From Candidatus Fermentibacterota bacterium (GTDB taxonomy: Bacteria; Fermentibacterota; Fermentibacteria; Fermentibacterales; Fermentibacteraceae), in contig PDSZ01000009.1 in the NCBI GenBank assembly GCA_002748705.1, forward strand, positions 5,370 to 69,369: a stretch of 64,000 nucleotides of DNA. The letters run 5' to 3'. A model generated the notes under the pieces. The model was not told the DNA's origin. It worked only from the letters and a program-made list of their open reading frames with translations, and did no database searches. Of the stretch, positions 55,386 to 62,613 are shown piece after piece (positions within the stretch are counted from its first letter, which is position 1; every line of letters begins with the position of its first letter). Both the position numbers and the translations under genes were made by a program.

Positions 55386-56139
55386 TGACCCTCTTCAAAC
55401 TTTTCACCGACAGATCGTCGTTCAGTTCAAGCTCCAGACCGTTTACCATTCGGTCGCCTTCTGCAACCGTAAGCCTGCTGTACTTCCCGCTGGTGAACCT
55501 TGCTATGGAAGAATTCATCTCCATCCCGATAACACCTGCAGAAGATCCGCACATACCAAGATCTGAAATATAGGCCGTCCCGCCTGGAAAAACCTGTTCG
55601 TCAGCTGTCTGAACATGGGTATGGGTTCCGGCAATAAGGGTAACTTTTCCGTCCAGATACCTTGCAAGGGCAATCTTCTCGCTGGTTGCCTCTGCATGAA
55701 TGTCGATAATTCTTACATCCGCCTCTGTGGAATCAATAATCCTCTCGGCAGTTCTAAAGGGACAGTCTCCGGAAAAATCAGTAAAAACCCTTCCCTGAAG
55801 GTTAATCACCTGTATTCTCAGCCGCCCCTTCTCTATCACAGCCCAGCCCTTTCCAGGATTTTCAGGAGGATAGTTGGCCGGACGGATTACAAAAGGATTT
55901 TTCTCAGAGAGCAGTGAAAGAATTGAATCCTGCTTCCATATGTGGTTTCCGGAAGTTATTATATCAACTCCCTGCCTGCGAAGATCAACGGCAATGGAAT
56001 CAGTTATACCGAAACCGCCGGCTGCGTTTTCACCGTTGACTATAATGATTTGATATTCTTCTGAATGCGCAGAAAGATAATCACTTACCGCATTCCGACC
56101 TGGTCTTCCCACAATGTCTCCAAGAATAAGTATCCGCAT
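55369..56139 (-). CDS. ymdB: YmdB-family metallophosphoesterase
   Basis: 256 residues. Binuclear metallophosphatase of the TIGR00282/YmdB type, 2',3'-cyclic-nucleotide phosphodiesterase in Bacillus. Motifs: ILGDIVGRPGRNAVSDYL, VNGENAAGGFGIT, TSGNHIWKQ, DIHAEATSEKIALARYLDG (metal His) and AGTHTHVQTADEQ. The gene follows rny after 3 bp, the same pairing as rny-ymdB in Firmicutes. Confidence 0.93.
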   Translation of the reverse strand: MRILILGDIVGRPGRNAVSDYLSAHSEEYQIIIVNGENAAGGFGITDSIAVDLRRQGVDIITSGNHIWKQDSILSLLSEKNPFVIRPANYPPENPGKGWAVIEKGRLRIQVINLQGRVFTDFSGDCPFRTAERIIDSTEADVRIIDIHAEATSEKIALARYLDGKVTLIAGTHTHVQTADEQVFPGGTAYISDLGMCGSSAGVIGMEMNSSIARFTSGKYSRLTVAEGDRMVNGLELELNDDLSVKSLKRVNEYTG

Positions 56140-56142
56140 GGT

Positions 56143-57696
56143 CTATCTGGCCGTTTCAGAAGCTCTGAGTTCCCTTATGACAGTAACCTTGATCTGACCG
56201 GGATACTCCATTTCATTCTCAATCTTTTTCGCTATCTGCCTGGCCATATCAACTGCAGTGTCATCGTTCACAGCTTCAGGTTTCACTGCTATGCGAAGCT
56301 CCCGTCCTGCCTGAATGGCATAGGATTTCTTTACTCCCTCAAACGAGTCAGCCATTGTCTCAAGCCTGTGAAGCCGCTTCACATAGAGTTCCAGCGTTTC
56401 TCTTCTGGCACCGGGCCTGGCGCTGCTTACAGCATCTGCTGCCTGGACCAGAATGGCATAGAGGCTTTCAGGCTCCACTTCCTCATGGTGAGCGCCTATG
56501 GCATTGGCAACACTTCTTGGCTCATTGTATTTCCTGGCCAGCTCCATACCGACCATTGCGTGTGAGCCTTCAAGATCGTGGTCAGTTGCCTTGCCTATGT
56601 CATGAAGAAGACCTGCGCGCCTTGCAAGGCCAGGATCAAGCCTCAGCTCGCTGGCCAGAAGACCGCAGATGTGGGCCACCTCAAGTGAATGCTGGTACAT
56701 GTTCTGACCGTAACTTGTTCTGTACCTGAGCCTGCCCAGATGACGAACCAGCTGAGGATGAAGACCGGTTACACTGGCTTCCATGACAAGCTCATTCCCC
56801 AGCTTCCTGATGGTTCGTTCCATCTCGTTGCGAATCTTTCCTACAACAGACTCGATTCTGCCGGGGTGTATTCTGCCGTCACTTATCAGCTTTTCAAGTG
56901 AGAGCCTTGCCACTTCTCTTCTAACCGGATCAAAACAGCTCAGCACAACTGCCTCAGGGGTGTCGTCGATTACAACATCAACACCTGTGGCTTTTTCAAA
57001 AGCACGGATGTTTCTGCCTTCACGGCCGATGATACGGCCCTTCATGTCATCGTTTGAAAGATTCACAACTGAAACACAGCTCTCCACAACATGATTGGCG
57101 GCACAGCGCTGTATGGCAGTTGCGAGAAGGCTGGCTGCCTTGTCTTCAGCGGTTCTTTCAGCTTCATCAAGAATACTTCTGGTTAGTTTTGCTGCCTCCA
57201 TATCAGTCTCTTCACGGAGGTTGGAGAGCAAAAGCTCCTTTGCTTCCTCTCTTGAAAGCTGGGCAGCTTCTTCAAGGCGGGCGTTCTGCTCTTCAAGAAG
57301 CTTGTTGGCCCGCTGGTGCTTAGCTATTAGAGCCTGTTCCATCTCACCCAGGGCAGTTTCCTGCTGAGAGAGAGTTTCTGTTTTGCCTTCGAGATTCTCT
57401 CTTGTTCTCTCCAGCTGCTGATTCTGCCTGTTTATACTGTTTTCTCTGCGATCAAGCTCAGATTGTTTTTTTCTGAGCCTTTCCTGTACCTTTGCCCGTT
57501 CTTCCGCAATAACCTCTCGGCCCTCCAGAACAGTTTCTTTACGAAGGGTTTCCGACTCTCGTCTTGCTTCAGCCAGTATTCGTTCAGCCTCAGTGGTTGC
57601 TCCACCTATCTCCTTGTTTACAAGCATCTTGTGAAACAAGAGACCAAGGATGAAGGCTACCCCGGCGGCAGCGGCCGGAATAAGGTAACCCAGCAT
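56143..57696 (-). CDS. rny: Ribonuclease Y
   Basis: 517 residues. Membrane-anchored endoribonuclease initiating mRNA decay. N-terminal transmembrane helix ([17 protein letters not shown]), a long coiled coil (about 30-200), a KH domain with [19 protein letters not shown] and an HD domain with [16 protein letters not shown] and [13 protein letters not shown] six bases before the ATG fixes the start. The order zapA, rny, ymdB links division, RNA decay and cyclic-nucleotide turnover. Confidence 0.95.
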   Translation of the reverse strand: MLGYLIPAAAAGVAFILGLLFHKMLVNKEIGGATTEAERILAEARRESETLRKETVLEGREVIAEERAKVQERLRKKQSELDRRENSINRQNQQLERTRENLEGKTETLSQQETALGEMEQALIAKHQRANKLLEEQNARLEEAAQLSREEAKELLLSNLREETDMEAAKLTRSILDEAERTAEDKAASLLATAIQRCAANHVVESCVSVVNLSNDDMKGRIIGREGRNIRAFEKATGVDVVIDDTPEAVVLSCFDPVRREVARLSLEKLISDGRIHPGRIESVVGKIRNEMERTIRKLGNELVMEASVTGLHPQLVRHLGRLRYRTSYGQNMYQHSLEVAHICGLLASELRLDPGLARRAGLLHDIGKATDHDLEGSHAMVGMELARKYNEPRSVANAIGAHHEEVEPESLYAILVQAADAVSSARPGARRETLELYVKRLHRLETMADSFEGVKKSYAIQAGRELRIAVKPEAVNDDTAVDMARQIAKKIENEMEYPGQIKVTVIRELRASETAR

Positions 57697-57745
57697 TTAT
57701 TACTCCGTTTCAGGCGCGGGAGTCATCTATAATGATCAGCAGGAC

Positions 57746-57786
57746 GGTTCCACTCCGGAAAAACCCGCGACACTTTTTCCGGAACC
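57746..57786 (-). other. Stable hairpin in the zapA-rny spacer
   Basis: On the minus strand GGTTCC-GGAAAAA ... TTTTTCC-(GGAGT)-GGAACC, a stem of about 13 bp with one asymmetric bulge. No U-tract follows, so it is not a standard terminator. It may be an mRNA-processing site or part of a small RNA in the 103-bp spacer. Confidence 0.5.
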
Positions 57787-57799
57787 ATCCCCTGAGGAC

Positions 57800-58210
57800 T
57801 TATCCCCGGCTGTCGCTGCCGTCTTGAATCTGCTTCTGAAAGATGCCTGCACCTGGAGTACTGATATTCGGGGAATCCCCTGAAACGCCTTTTTTCTCAT
57901 GCCTGGAGAGAGACTCTGTTTCTTCAAGGACCTTTTCTATCTTCCCTGCAAGTTTATTAAGAAACATCTGATGGGAATCTTCCGTCTCTTCAAGCTGCCC
58001 CGTCTTTGAGAACAGCTCATCAATGATATTAAGCGACGCGAGAATAGCCACCTTGGCTGTCGAGGTCATTGTGACATTCTCTGTCATCTGGCGCATACGC
58101 ATATCAAGAAAATGGGCGATCTCCAGTATATAGGCAGGATCGCCCTCTCCTCTAATCGAATATTCCCGTCCGTAAATGTTAACTCTGGTATTATCAGGAC
58201 GGTCAGTCAT
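57800..58210 (-). CDS. zapA: Cell division protein ZapA
   Basis: 136 residues. Small FtsZ-ring-associated protein: NIYGREYSIRGEGDPAYILE, HFLDMRMRQ and a C-terminal coiled coil after AILASLNIIDELF. The tail beyond about residue 105 is a low-complexity extension. The ATG overlaps the preceding coiled-coil gene by 8 nt. Confidence 0.85.
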   Translation of the reverse strand: MTDRPDNTRVNIYGREYSIRGEGDPAYILEIAHFLDMRMRQMTENVTMTSTAKVAILASLNIIDELFSKTGQLEETEDSHQMFLNKLAGKIEKVLEETESLSRHEKKGVSGDSPNISTPGAGIFQKQIQDGSDSRG

Positions 58211-58490
58211 CGGTACTCCTGTCAGGGTTGTCTCTCAGTGAATTCAGCTGATTCAGCAGCCTTTCCAGCCTTACCTTCAACTCCGTTCTTTCGGAGAGAA
58301 GCCTGGCATAGTGAATTCTGAGAAGATTATAACCCCTGGAGTCCGCATTACCCTGCTGATACTCAAGCTGCTTCTCAAGGTCATCTACCTTTTCCCTGAG
58401 CCGCTGGTTTTCACTGTGAACCGAACGGTACTTGAGAATCAGCCTGTCTACCGCTTCAGTCAGCCTGTCGGCAGAACCGGTGACGGGCAA
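58203..58490 (-). CDS. Small coiled-coil protein, ZapB-like position
   Basis: 95 residues from a TTG at 58490 with GGGGGAGG six bases upstream; the longer frame to 58538 would overlap rplT and is rejected. Almost entirely a heptad coiled coil (LTEAVDRLILKYRSVHSENQ, LREKVDDLEKQLEYQQ, LLSERTELKVRLERLLNQL). The sequence is not specific, but the position directly before zapA matches small division coiled coils found there in other bacteria. Confidence 0.65.
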   Translation of the reverse strand: MPVTGSADRLTEAVDRLILKYRSVHSENQRLREKVDDLEKQLEYQQGNADSRGYNLLRIHYARLLSERTELKVRLERLLNQLNSLRDNPDRSTDD

Positions 58491-58506
58491 TGTTTCCTCC
58501 CCCTCT

Positions 58507-58863
58507 CTACTGCAGTCCCCTTCGGGCTGCCTCAACAACTTTTTCGAATGCGGCAGGTTCTCTTACTGCCATATCCGCAAGAATTTTTCTGTCGAGCTTA
58601 ACGCCGGCTTTGGCAAGACCGTTAATCAGAGTGCTGTAGGTCATGCCGTTCTCCCTTGCTGCGGCATTGATTCTTGTTATCCAAAGTTCTCTGAATTTTC
58701 TTTTCCTGTTTCTGCGGTCGCGATACTGATACTCCATCCCCTTTTTGACCGCTTCAGAAGCAACAGTATAGAGTTTTCTTCTGCCTCCGAAGTTTCCCCT
58801 GGCAGACTTGAGTACCTTTTTGTGCCTTTTGTGCCTGGCTACGGCATTTCTGACTCTGCTCAT
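58507..58863 (-). CDS. rplT: 50S ribosomal protein L20
   Basis: 118 residues, canonical: [50 protein letters not shown]. Binds 23S rRNA early in assembly and, in known operons, autoregulates rpmI-rplT translation. It follows rpmI after 19 bp. Confidence 0.98.
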   Translation of the reverse strand: MSRVRNAVARHKRHKKVLKSARGNFGGRRKLYTVASEAVKKGMEYQYRDRRNRKRKFRELWITRINAAARENGMTYSTLINGLAKAGVKLDRKILADMAVREPAAFEKVVEAARRGLQ

Positions 58864-58882
58864 TGTTCAGTTTCTCCGTATT

Positions 58883-59074
58883 CTAAGGCAGCAGAACTCT
58901 CATGCGCTTTGTGTCCGCTGCTGAAGCGATGCCTCCTGCGCGCAGATTGCGCTTTCGTTTGCTGCTCTTCTTGGTTTTTATGTGGCCGGCATGACTGTGC
59001 CTAGTGCGGATCTTGCCGGTTCCTGTCTTCTTAAAGCGCCTTGCGGCACCTTTATGTGTTTTCATTTTGGGCAT
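58883..59074 (-). CDS. rpmI: 50S ribosomal protein L35
   Basis: 63 residues from the ATG at 59074 ([20 protein letters not shown] start), with GAAGGA upstream; the longer frame to 59110 is not real. Lies 4 bp after infC. Highly basic throughout, as in the family. Confidence 0.97.
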   Translation of the reverse strand: MPKMKTHKGAARRFKKTGTGKIRTRHSHAGHIKTKKSSKRKRNLRAGGIASAADTKRMRVLLP

Positions 59075-59078
59075 TCTT

Positions 59079-59615
59079 CTATTCCTTCTTTTTTGCCTGA
59101 TCGCTTTCACGCCGGGGTGCCAGTATCATAGTAAGGAACCGGCCCTCCATTGCAGGTTTTTTCTCTATCTGAGCAATATCGTTCAGATCTTCCGAAAGCC
59201 GTTCAAGGAGGCTGAAACCCTGATCCTTGTAAACAAGCTGACGGCCTCTGAAAACAACAGTTGCCTTAACCTTGTGCCTGTGCTCAAGGAACTCTCTGGC
59301 GTGTTTCTTCTTGAAGTTGTAGTCGTGTATCTCGGTATTAGGCCTGAATTTCACCTCTTTCAAACCGCCGGATTGCTGCTTCTTTCGAGCCTCTCTCTCC
59401 TTACGGTTCTGCTGATACCGATACTTGCCGTAATCCATTATTCTGCATACAGGAGGATCACTGGCTCCACTTATTTCTACAAGATCAAGACCCGCCTCGG
59501 TGGCCATATCCATGGCACCGGCGAAATCTGTCACTCCCACATGGTCGCCATTCTGGTCGATCAGTCTGACCCTCTGGCTTCTGATTTCTCCATTCACACG
59601 GGTGGAATGCGCGAT
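59079..59615 (-). CDS. infC: Translation initiation factor IF-3, probable ATC start
   Basis: 178 residues if begun at ATC 59615. A conventional GTG exists at 59597, but the six codons before it ([14 protein letters not shown]) match the usual IF-3 N-terminus, and the only good ribosome-binding site, GGAGG (59625-59629), is placed 9 nt before the ATC. IF-3 genes typically use AUU, AUC or AUA so that IF-3 represses its own synthesis. Body: [37 protein letters not shown] and [15 protein letters not shown]. Order thrS-infC-rpmI-rplT is the classical one. Confidence 0.93.
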   Translation of the reverse strand: MAHSTRVNGEIRSQRVRLIDQNGDHVGVTDFAGAMDMATEAGLDLVEISGASDPPVCRIMDYGKYRYQQNRKEREARKKQQSGGLKEVKFRPNTEIHDYNFKKKHAREFLEHRHKVKATVVFRGRQLVYKDQGFSLLERLSEDLNDIAQIEKKPAMEGRFLTMILAPRRESDQAKKKE

Positions 59616-59629
59616 TTCCCCTTACCTCC
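59613..59629 (-). promoter_or_regulatory. infC ribosome-binding site and ATC start
   Basis: GGAGG (59625-59629) lies in the last codons of thrS (CGG AGG TAA). ATC follows at 59613-59615, six bases after the thrS stop. This arrangement decides the infC start and predicts autoregulation. Confidence 0.75.
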
Positions 59630-61559
59630 GTTTCGGCAATTCAGGCCTCTCACAAGACTGGACGACTTCAGCCAGAGCACTTTCAACAGAAAAAATGCCT
59701 AAGTCGCCTTCGCCGTGCCTGCGTACAGCCACACTGCCTGATTCAGTTTCTCGCTGACCTATAACGAACATGAAAGGGACCTTGCCGGTCTCGGCGTCCC
59801 TTATTCTGTACCCTATAGTCTCGCTTCTGTCATCAAGCCGGCATCTTATTCCAGCTGAAACAGCTTTAGCATACACTTCCTCTGCGAAATCGGTTTGCGC
59901 AGAGGTAATCGGTAAAATAACAAGCTGAGCAGGTGAAAGCCAACAGGGGAAACTTCCGGCAAAGTGTTCAATAAGATTGCCTATGAATCGCTCCACAGAA
60001 CCGAATAGTGCCCTGTGAACCATATAGACCCTGTGTTCCTGCCCGTCATGGCCTGTATAGTTAAGATCAAATCGGTTTGGAATGTTGAAGTCAAACTGAA
60101 CAGTAGGGCCCTGCCAGTACCTTCCCAGAGCATCCCTGAGTTTTATGTCAACCTTGGGGCCATAGAAGGCGGCCTCACCGGTAACACTGGTGTACTCTTC
60201 GCCCATTTCATCAAGAGCCTTTGCCAGAGCCGGCTCCACCTCAGCCCAGGCTTTTGGATCCCCTGCATACTTTTCCGGATTCGCAGGGTCCATAAGTGAC
60301 AGCTCTATTTTGTATCCGAAGCCGAAAATCCTCAGGAAGTAGAGAGCAAAACGAACCACATCCTGAATTTCAGAAACTATCTGGTCCGGCGTGCAGAAGA
60401 TGTGCCCGTCATCAACGGTAAATCCCCTTACACGCATCAGGCCGTGAAGAGCTCCGCTTCTCTCGTAGCGGTAAACAGTGCCCAGCTCAGCAAGTCTCAG
60501 AGGAAGCTCCCTGTATGATCTTTTTGCGCTCTTGTACACAATGATGTGTCCAGGGCAGTTCATCGGCTTCAGGGCATACTCGCCATTCTCAACTTCAGTA
60601 AAGTACATATTCTCTTTGTAGTAATCATAATGACCTGAGGTTTTCCACAACTCTACAGGAGCAATGTGAGGAGTACTTACCAGCTGATAACCTGCAGCCC
60701 TGTGGGCATCCTTCCAGAGACCTTCAAGGTTTTCCTTTACGATGGTTCCGTCAGGCAGCCAGTAAATGAATCCCGGACCGCCCATGGCGCTTGAGCTGAA
60801 GAGCCCCAGTTCTCTTCCGAGCTTGCGATGATCTCGCTTCTTAGCCTCTTCCAGGAGTTTTATGTGCTCATCAAGTTCAGCACGCTCTGCAAAGGCAGTG
60901 CCGTATATCCTTGTAAGCATCTGGTTTTCTTCACTGCCTCGCCAGTAGGCGCCGGCAACACTCAACAGGTCAAAAGCTGCCAGAAATTTTGTGGAAGGCA
61001 CATGGGGTCCCCTGCAGAGATCGGTAAAATCTCCCAGTGAGTAGAGGGATAATTTTTCACCTCTTTCATCTATATCTTTTATAAGCTCTTCCTTAAACTT
61101 GTCTCCTTTTGAGGCAAAAAGCTCCAGAGCCTGCCGGACTGTAACTTCAATTCGTTTAAAGGGAATGTTCTGCCTGACCATTCTCTTCATTCGATTTCTG
61201 ATTTTATCCAGATCCTTCTCTCCGCCGAAGTTCGGAATGAGCATGTCGTAGTAGAAACCGTCTTCTATTGCAGGCCCCACTCCGAACATGGTTCCAGGAT
61301 ACAACTCAAGCACCGCAGCTGCCATGAGATGTGCAGCGCTGTGTCTGAGAATTTCCCTTGCTTCAGGGTCTGAAACGGTGATAATCCTGAATGAGCCTTC
61401 TTTCGGCACCGGAGCGGACATATCAAACACCTGTCCGTCAAGGGAAAAGGCAACAGCTTTCCTTTCAAGCCCCTTTGATATGGAAAGCGCCACTTCTCTG
61501 CCGGTGGTTTCGGGAGTAATTTCTGTTGAACTGTTGTCTGGAAACGATATACGAATCAT
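59622..61559 (-). CDS. thrS: Threonyl-tRNA synthetase
   Basis: 645 residues from the ATG at 61559 (GGAGG eight bases upstream); the longer frame to 61652 runs into the tRNA gene and is rejected. TGS domain, editing domain with HSAAHLMAAAVLELYPG and the zinc-ligand region, class II core with MNCPGHIIVYKS, RLAELGTVYRYERSGAL, and motif 3 near VHRALFGSVERFIGNLIEH; C-terminal anticodon domain. Charges tRNA-Thr. Confidence 0.97.
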   Translation of the reverse strand: MIRISFPDNSSTEITPETTGREVALSISKGLERKAVAFSLDGQVFDMSAPVPKEGSFRIITVSDPEAREILRHSAAHLMAAAVLELYPGTMFGVGPAIEDGFYYDMLIPNFGGEKDLDKIRNRMKRMVRQNIPFKRIEVTVRQALELFASKGDKFKEELIKDIDERGEKLSLYSLGDFTDLCRGPHVPSTKFLAAFDLLSVAGAYWRGSEENQMLTRIYGTAFAERAELDEHIKLLEEAKKRDHRKLGRELGLFSSSAMGGPGFIYWLPDGTIVKENLEGLWKDAHRAAGYQLVSTPHIAPVELWKTSGHYDYYKENMYFTEVENGEYALKPMNCPGHIIVYKSAKRSYRELPLRLAELGTVYRYERSGALHGLMRVRGFTVDDGHIFCTPDQIVSEIQDVVRFALYFLRIFGFGYKIELSLMDPANPEKYAGDPKAWAEVEPALAKALDEMGEEYTSVTGEAAFYGPKVDIKLRDALGRYWQGPTVQFDFNIPNRFDLNYTGHDGQEHRVYMVHRALFGSVERFIGNLIEHFAGSFPCWLSPAQLVILPITSAQTDFAEEVYAKAVSAGIRCRLDDRSETIGYRIRDAETGKVPFMFVIGQRETESGSVAVRRHGEGDLGIFSVESALAEVVQSCERPELPKRR

Positions 61560-61603
61560 TTGCTCAACCTCCTCCCGGGCTGCCTGGTACAGATATAAAA
61601 AAA

Positions 61604-61680
61604 TGGTGGGCGATACTGGAATTGAACCAGTGACCTCTTGCATGTCAAGCAAGCACTCTAACCAACTGAGCTAATCGCCC
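61604..61680 (-). tRNA. tRNA-Val (anticodon GAC)
   Basis: 77 nt with encoded CCA. Acceptor GGGCGAT pairs with ATCGCCC; D-arm TAGCTCAGTTGGTTAGAG; anticodon stem CTTGC/GCAAG around loop TTGACAT, giving GAC; T-arm GGTTCAATTCC. It lies 44 bp upstream of thrS on the same strand. Confidence 0.95.
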
Positions 61681-61717
61681 GCCTCAATAATTCATTTATG
61701 TTACCAACCGCCAGCGA

Positions 61718-61747
61718 AAAATAACCATTACTCTTAAGTGCGGTCAA
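61718..61747 (-). promoter_or_regulatory. Possible promoter for tRNA-Val (and thrS operon)
   Basis: On the minus strand TTGACC (61742-61747), 18-nt spacer, TATTTT (61718-61723), placing the start about 30 nt before the tRNA. The -10 is weak. Confidence 0.35.
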
Positions 61748-61763
61748 GGTCGGAAAAGAGGTA

Positions 61764-61793
61764 TTGACCCCGGGCAATGGCTTTGTATATGAT
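61764..61793 (+). promoter_or_regulatory. Promoter for the secreted protein at 61846
   Basis: TTGACC (61764-61769), 18-nt spacer, TATGAT (61788-61793), then a leader of about 45 nt with AAGGGG before the TTG start. Confidence 0.6.
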
Positions 61794-61845
61794 ATGCCAA
61801 TGTGTCAGAGCGGCACATACAGTTTTTTCTGAAAAGGGGTAAATT

Positions 61846-62514
61846 TTGAAACTTTTAGCAGTTCTTGTTTGCGTTGCAGGTCTTGCTTTCGCGTCAGGTA
61901 CACTCAGCGGTGAAGCGGGCGGTTTCGGCGGAGGAGCCACTGCTCCTCAGACAGATGACGAGCTTGACACTTACGCCTACAACCAGTCAGAGCAGATGAG
62001 CAGCATCGGCGCTTCCTTCGGCAGCTACGCGACCATTGACGACTTCACTTATGGACCAACTGATGTCAGCATTGAGACATTCACATGCTGGGGCGTTACC
62101 ACAGCTTCAACTCCCACAGAACTTGAGCTTTATGTGGTTGCTGACAACAACGGAGTTCCTGAAGGCGATCCTGTTCAGCAGCCCAGCGTATCCCTGACCT
62201 GCGATGACACCGGCTTCACCTATGGCAGCTACACAGTATGGCTCGCTGTGATGGATTTCACCGGCAGCCCTGTTGCGGTAACCACTCCCGTATGGCTCGG
62301 TTCTCACCGCGCAGGAGGCAGCTCTGACACCTGGTATCCAGTAGGAGGCACCACTATAACAGGTTCCGAGGGCTACAGAATTGAGTCTGCCGGCGGGTCA
62401 TGGGTACCCTTCAGCAGCACTTCAATTGGTGAAGGCGACCTCTTCAAGACAATTGACGGAACAGCCAGTTTCCTCTCCAGGAACACCTGGGCAGGCATAA
62501 AGTCCAACTTCTAA
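61846..62514 (+). CDS. Secreted protein of unknown family
   Basis: 222 residues from a TTG at 61846 with AAGGGGT five bases upstream. A clear signal peptide (KLLAVLVCVAGLAFASG) precedes a Gly/Ala-rich stretch (GEAGGFGGGATA) and a beta-rich domain (ATIDDFTYGPTDVSIETFT, ELYVVADNNGVPEGDP, GSYTVWLAVMDF, YRIESAGGSWVPF). The end (TWAGIKSNF) is not a T9SS-type domain. The gene is monocistronic, with its own promoter and a strong 3' hairpin, which suggests substantial expression. Similar beta-sandwich regions occur in many secreted FCB proteins, but no function can be assigned. Confidence 0.75.
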   Translation: MKLLAVLVCVAGLAFASGTLSGEAGGFGGGATAPQTDDELDTYAYNQSEQMSSIGASFGSYATIDDFTYGPTDVSIETFTCWGVTTASTPTELELYVVADNNGVPEGDPVQQPSVSLTCDDTGFTYGSYTVWLAVMDFTGSPVAVTTPVWLGSHRAGGSSDTWYPVGGTTITGSEGYRIESAGGSWVPFSSTSIGEGDLFKTIDGTASFLSRNTWAGIKSNF

Positions 62515-62528
62515 AAGGTTATTTTCAG

Positions 62529-62563
62529 GCAAGGGGGAGGAGCGTCTCGCTCCTCCCCCTTGC
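62529..62563 (+). terminator. Long GC-rich hairpin terminator
   Basis: Perfect 15-bp stem GCAAGGGGGAGGAGC/GCTCCTCCCCCTTGC with a 5-nt GTCTC loop, 14 bp after the stop of the secreted protein. Only a short GTTTGG follows, so the U-tract is weak. It may serve both strands, protecting against read-through from the convergent transposase. Confidence 0.7.
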
Positions 62564-62613
62564 GTTTGGCCCCATTCTTACCAGCCACAGTATCCAAGGT
62601 CTGCTGTATCTTG

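Noticed and set aside
57697..57799. 6S RNA gene
   Set aside because: The position after zapA is suggestive, but no open-bubble structure or conserved 6S sequence could be recognised.
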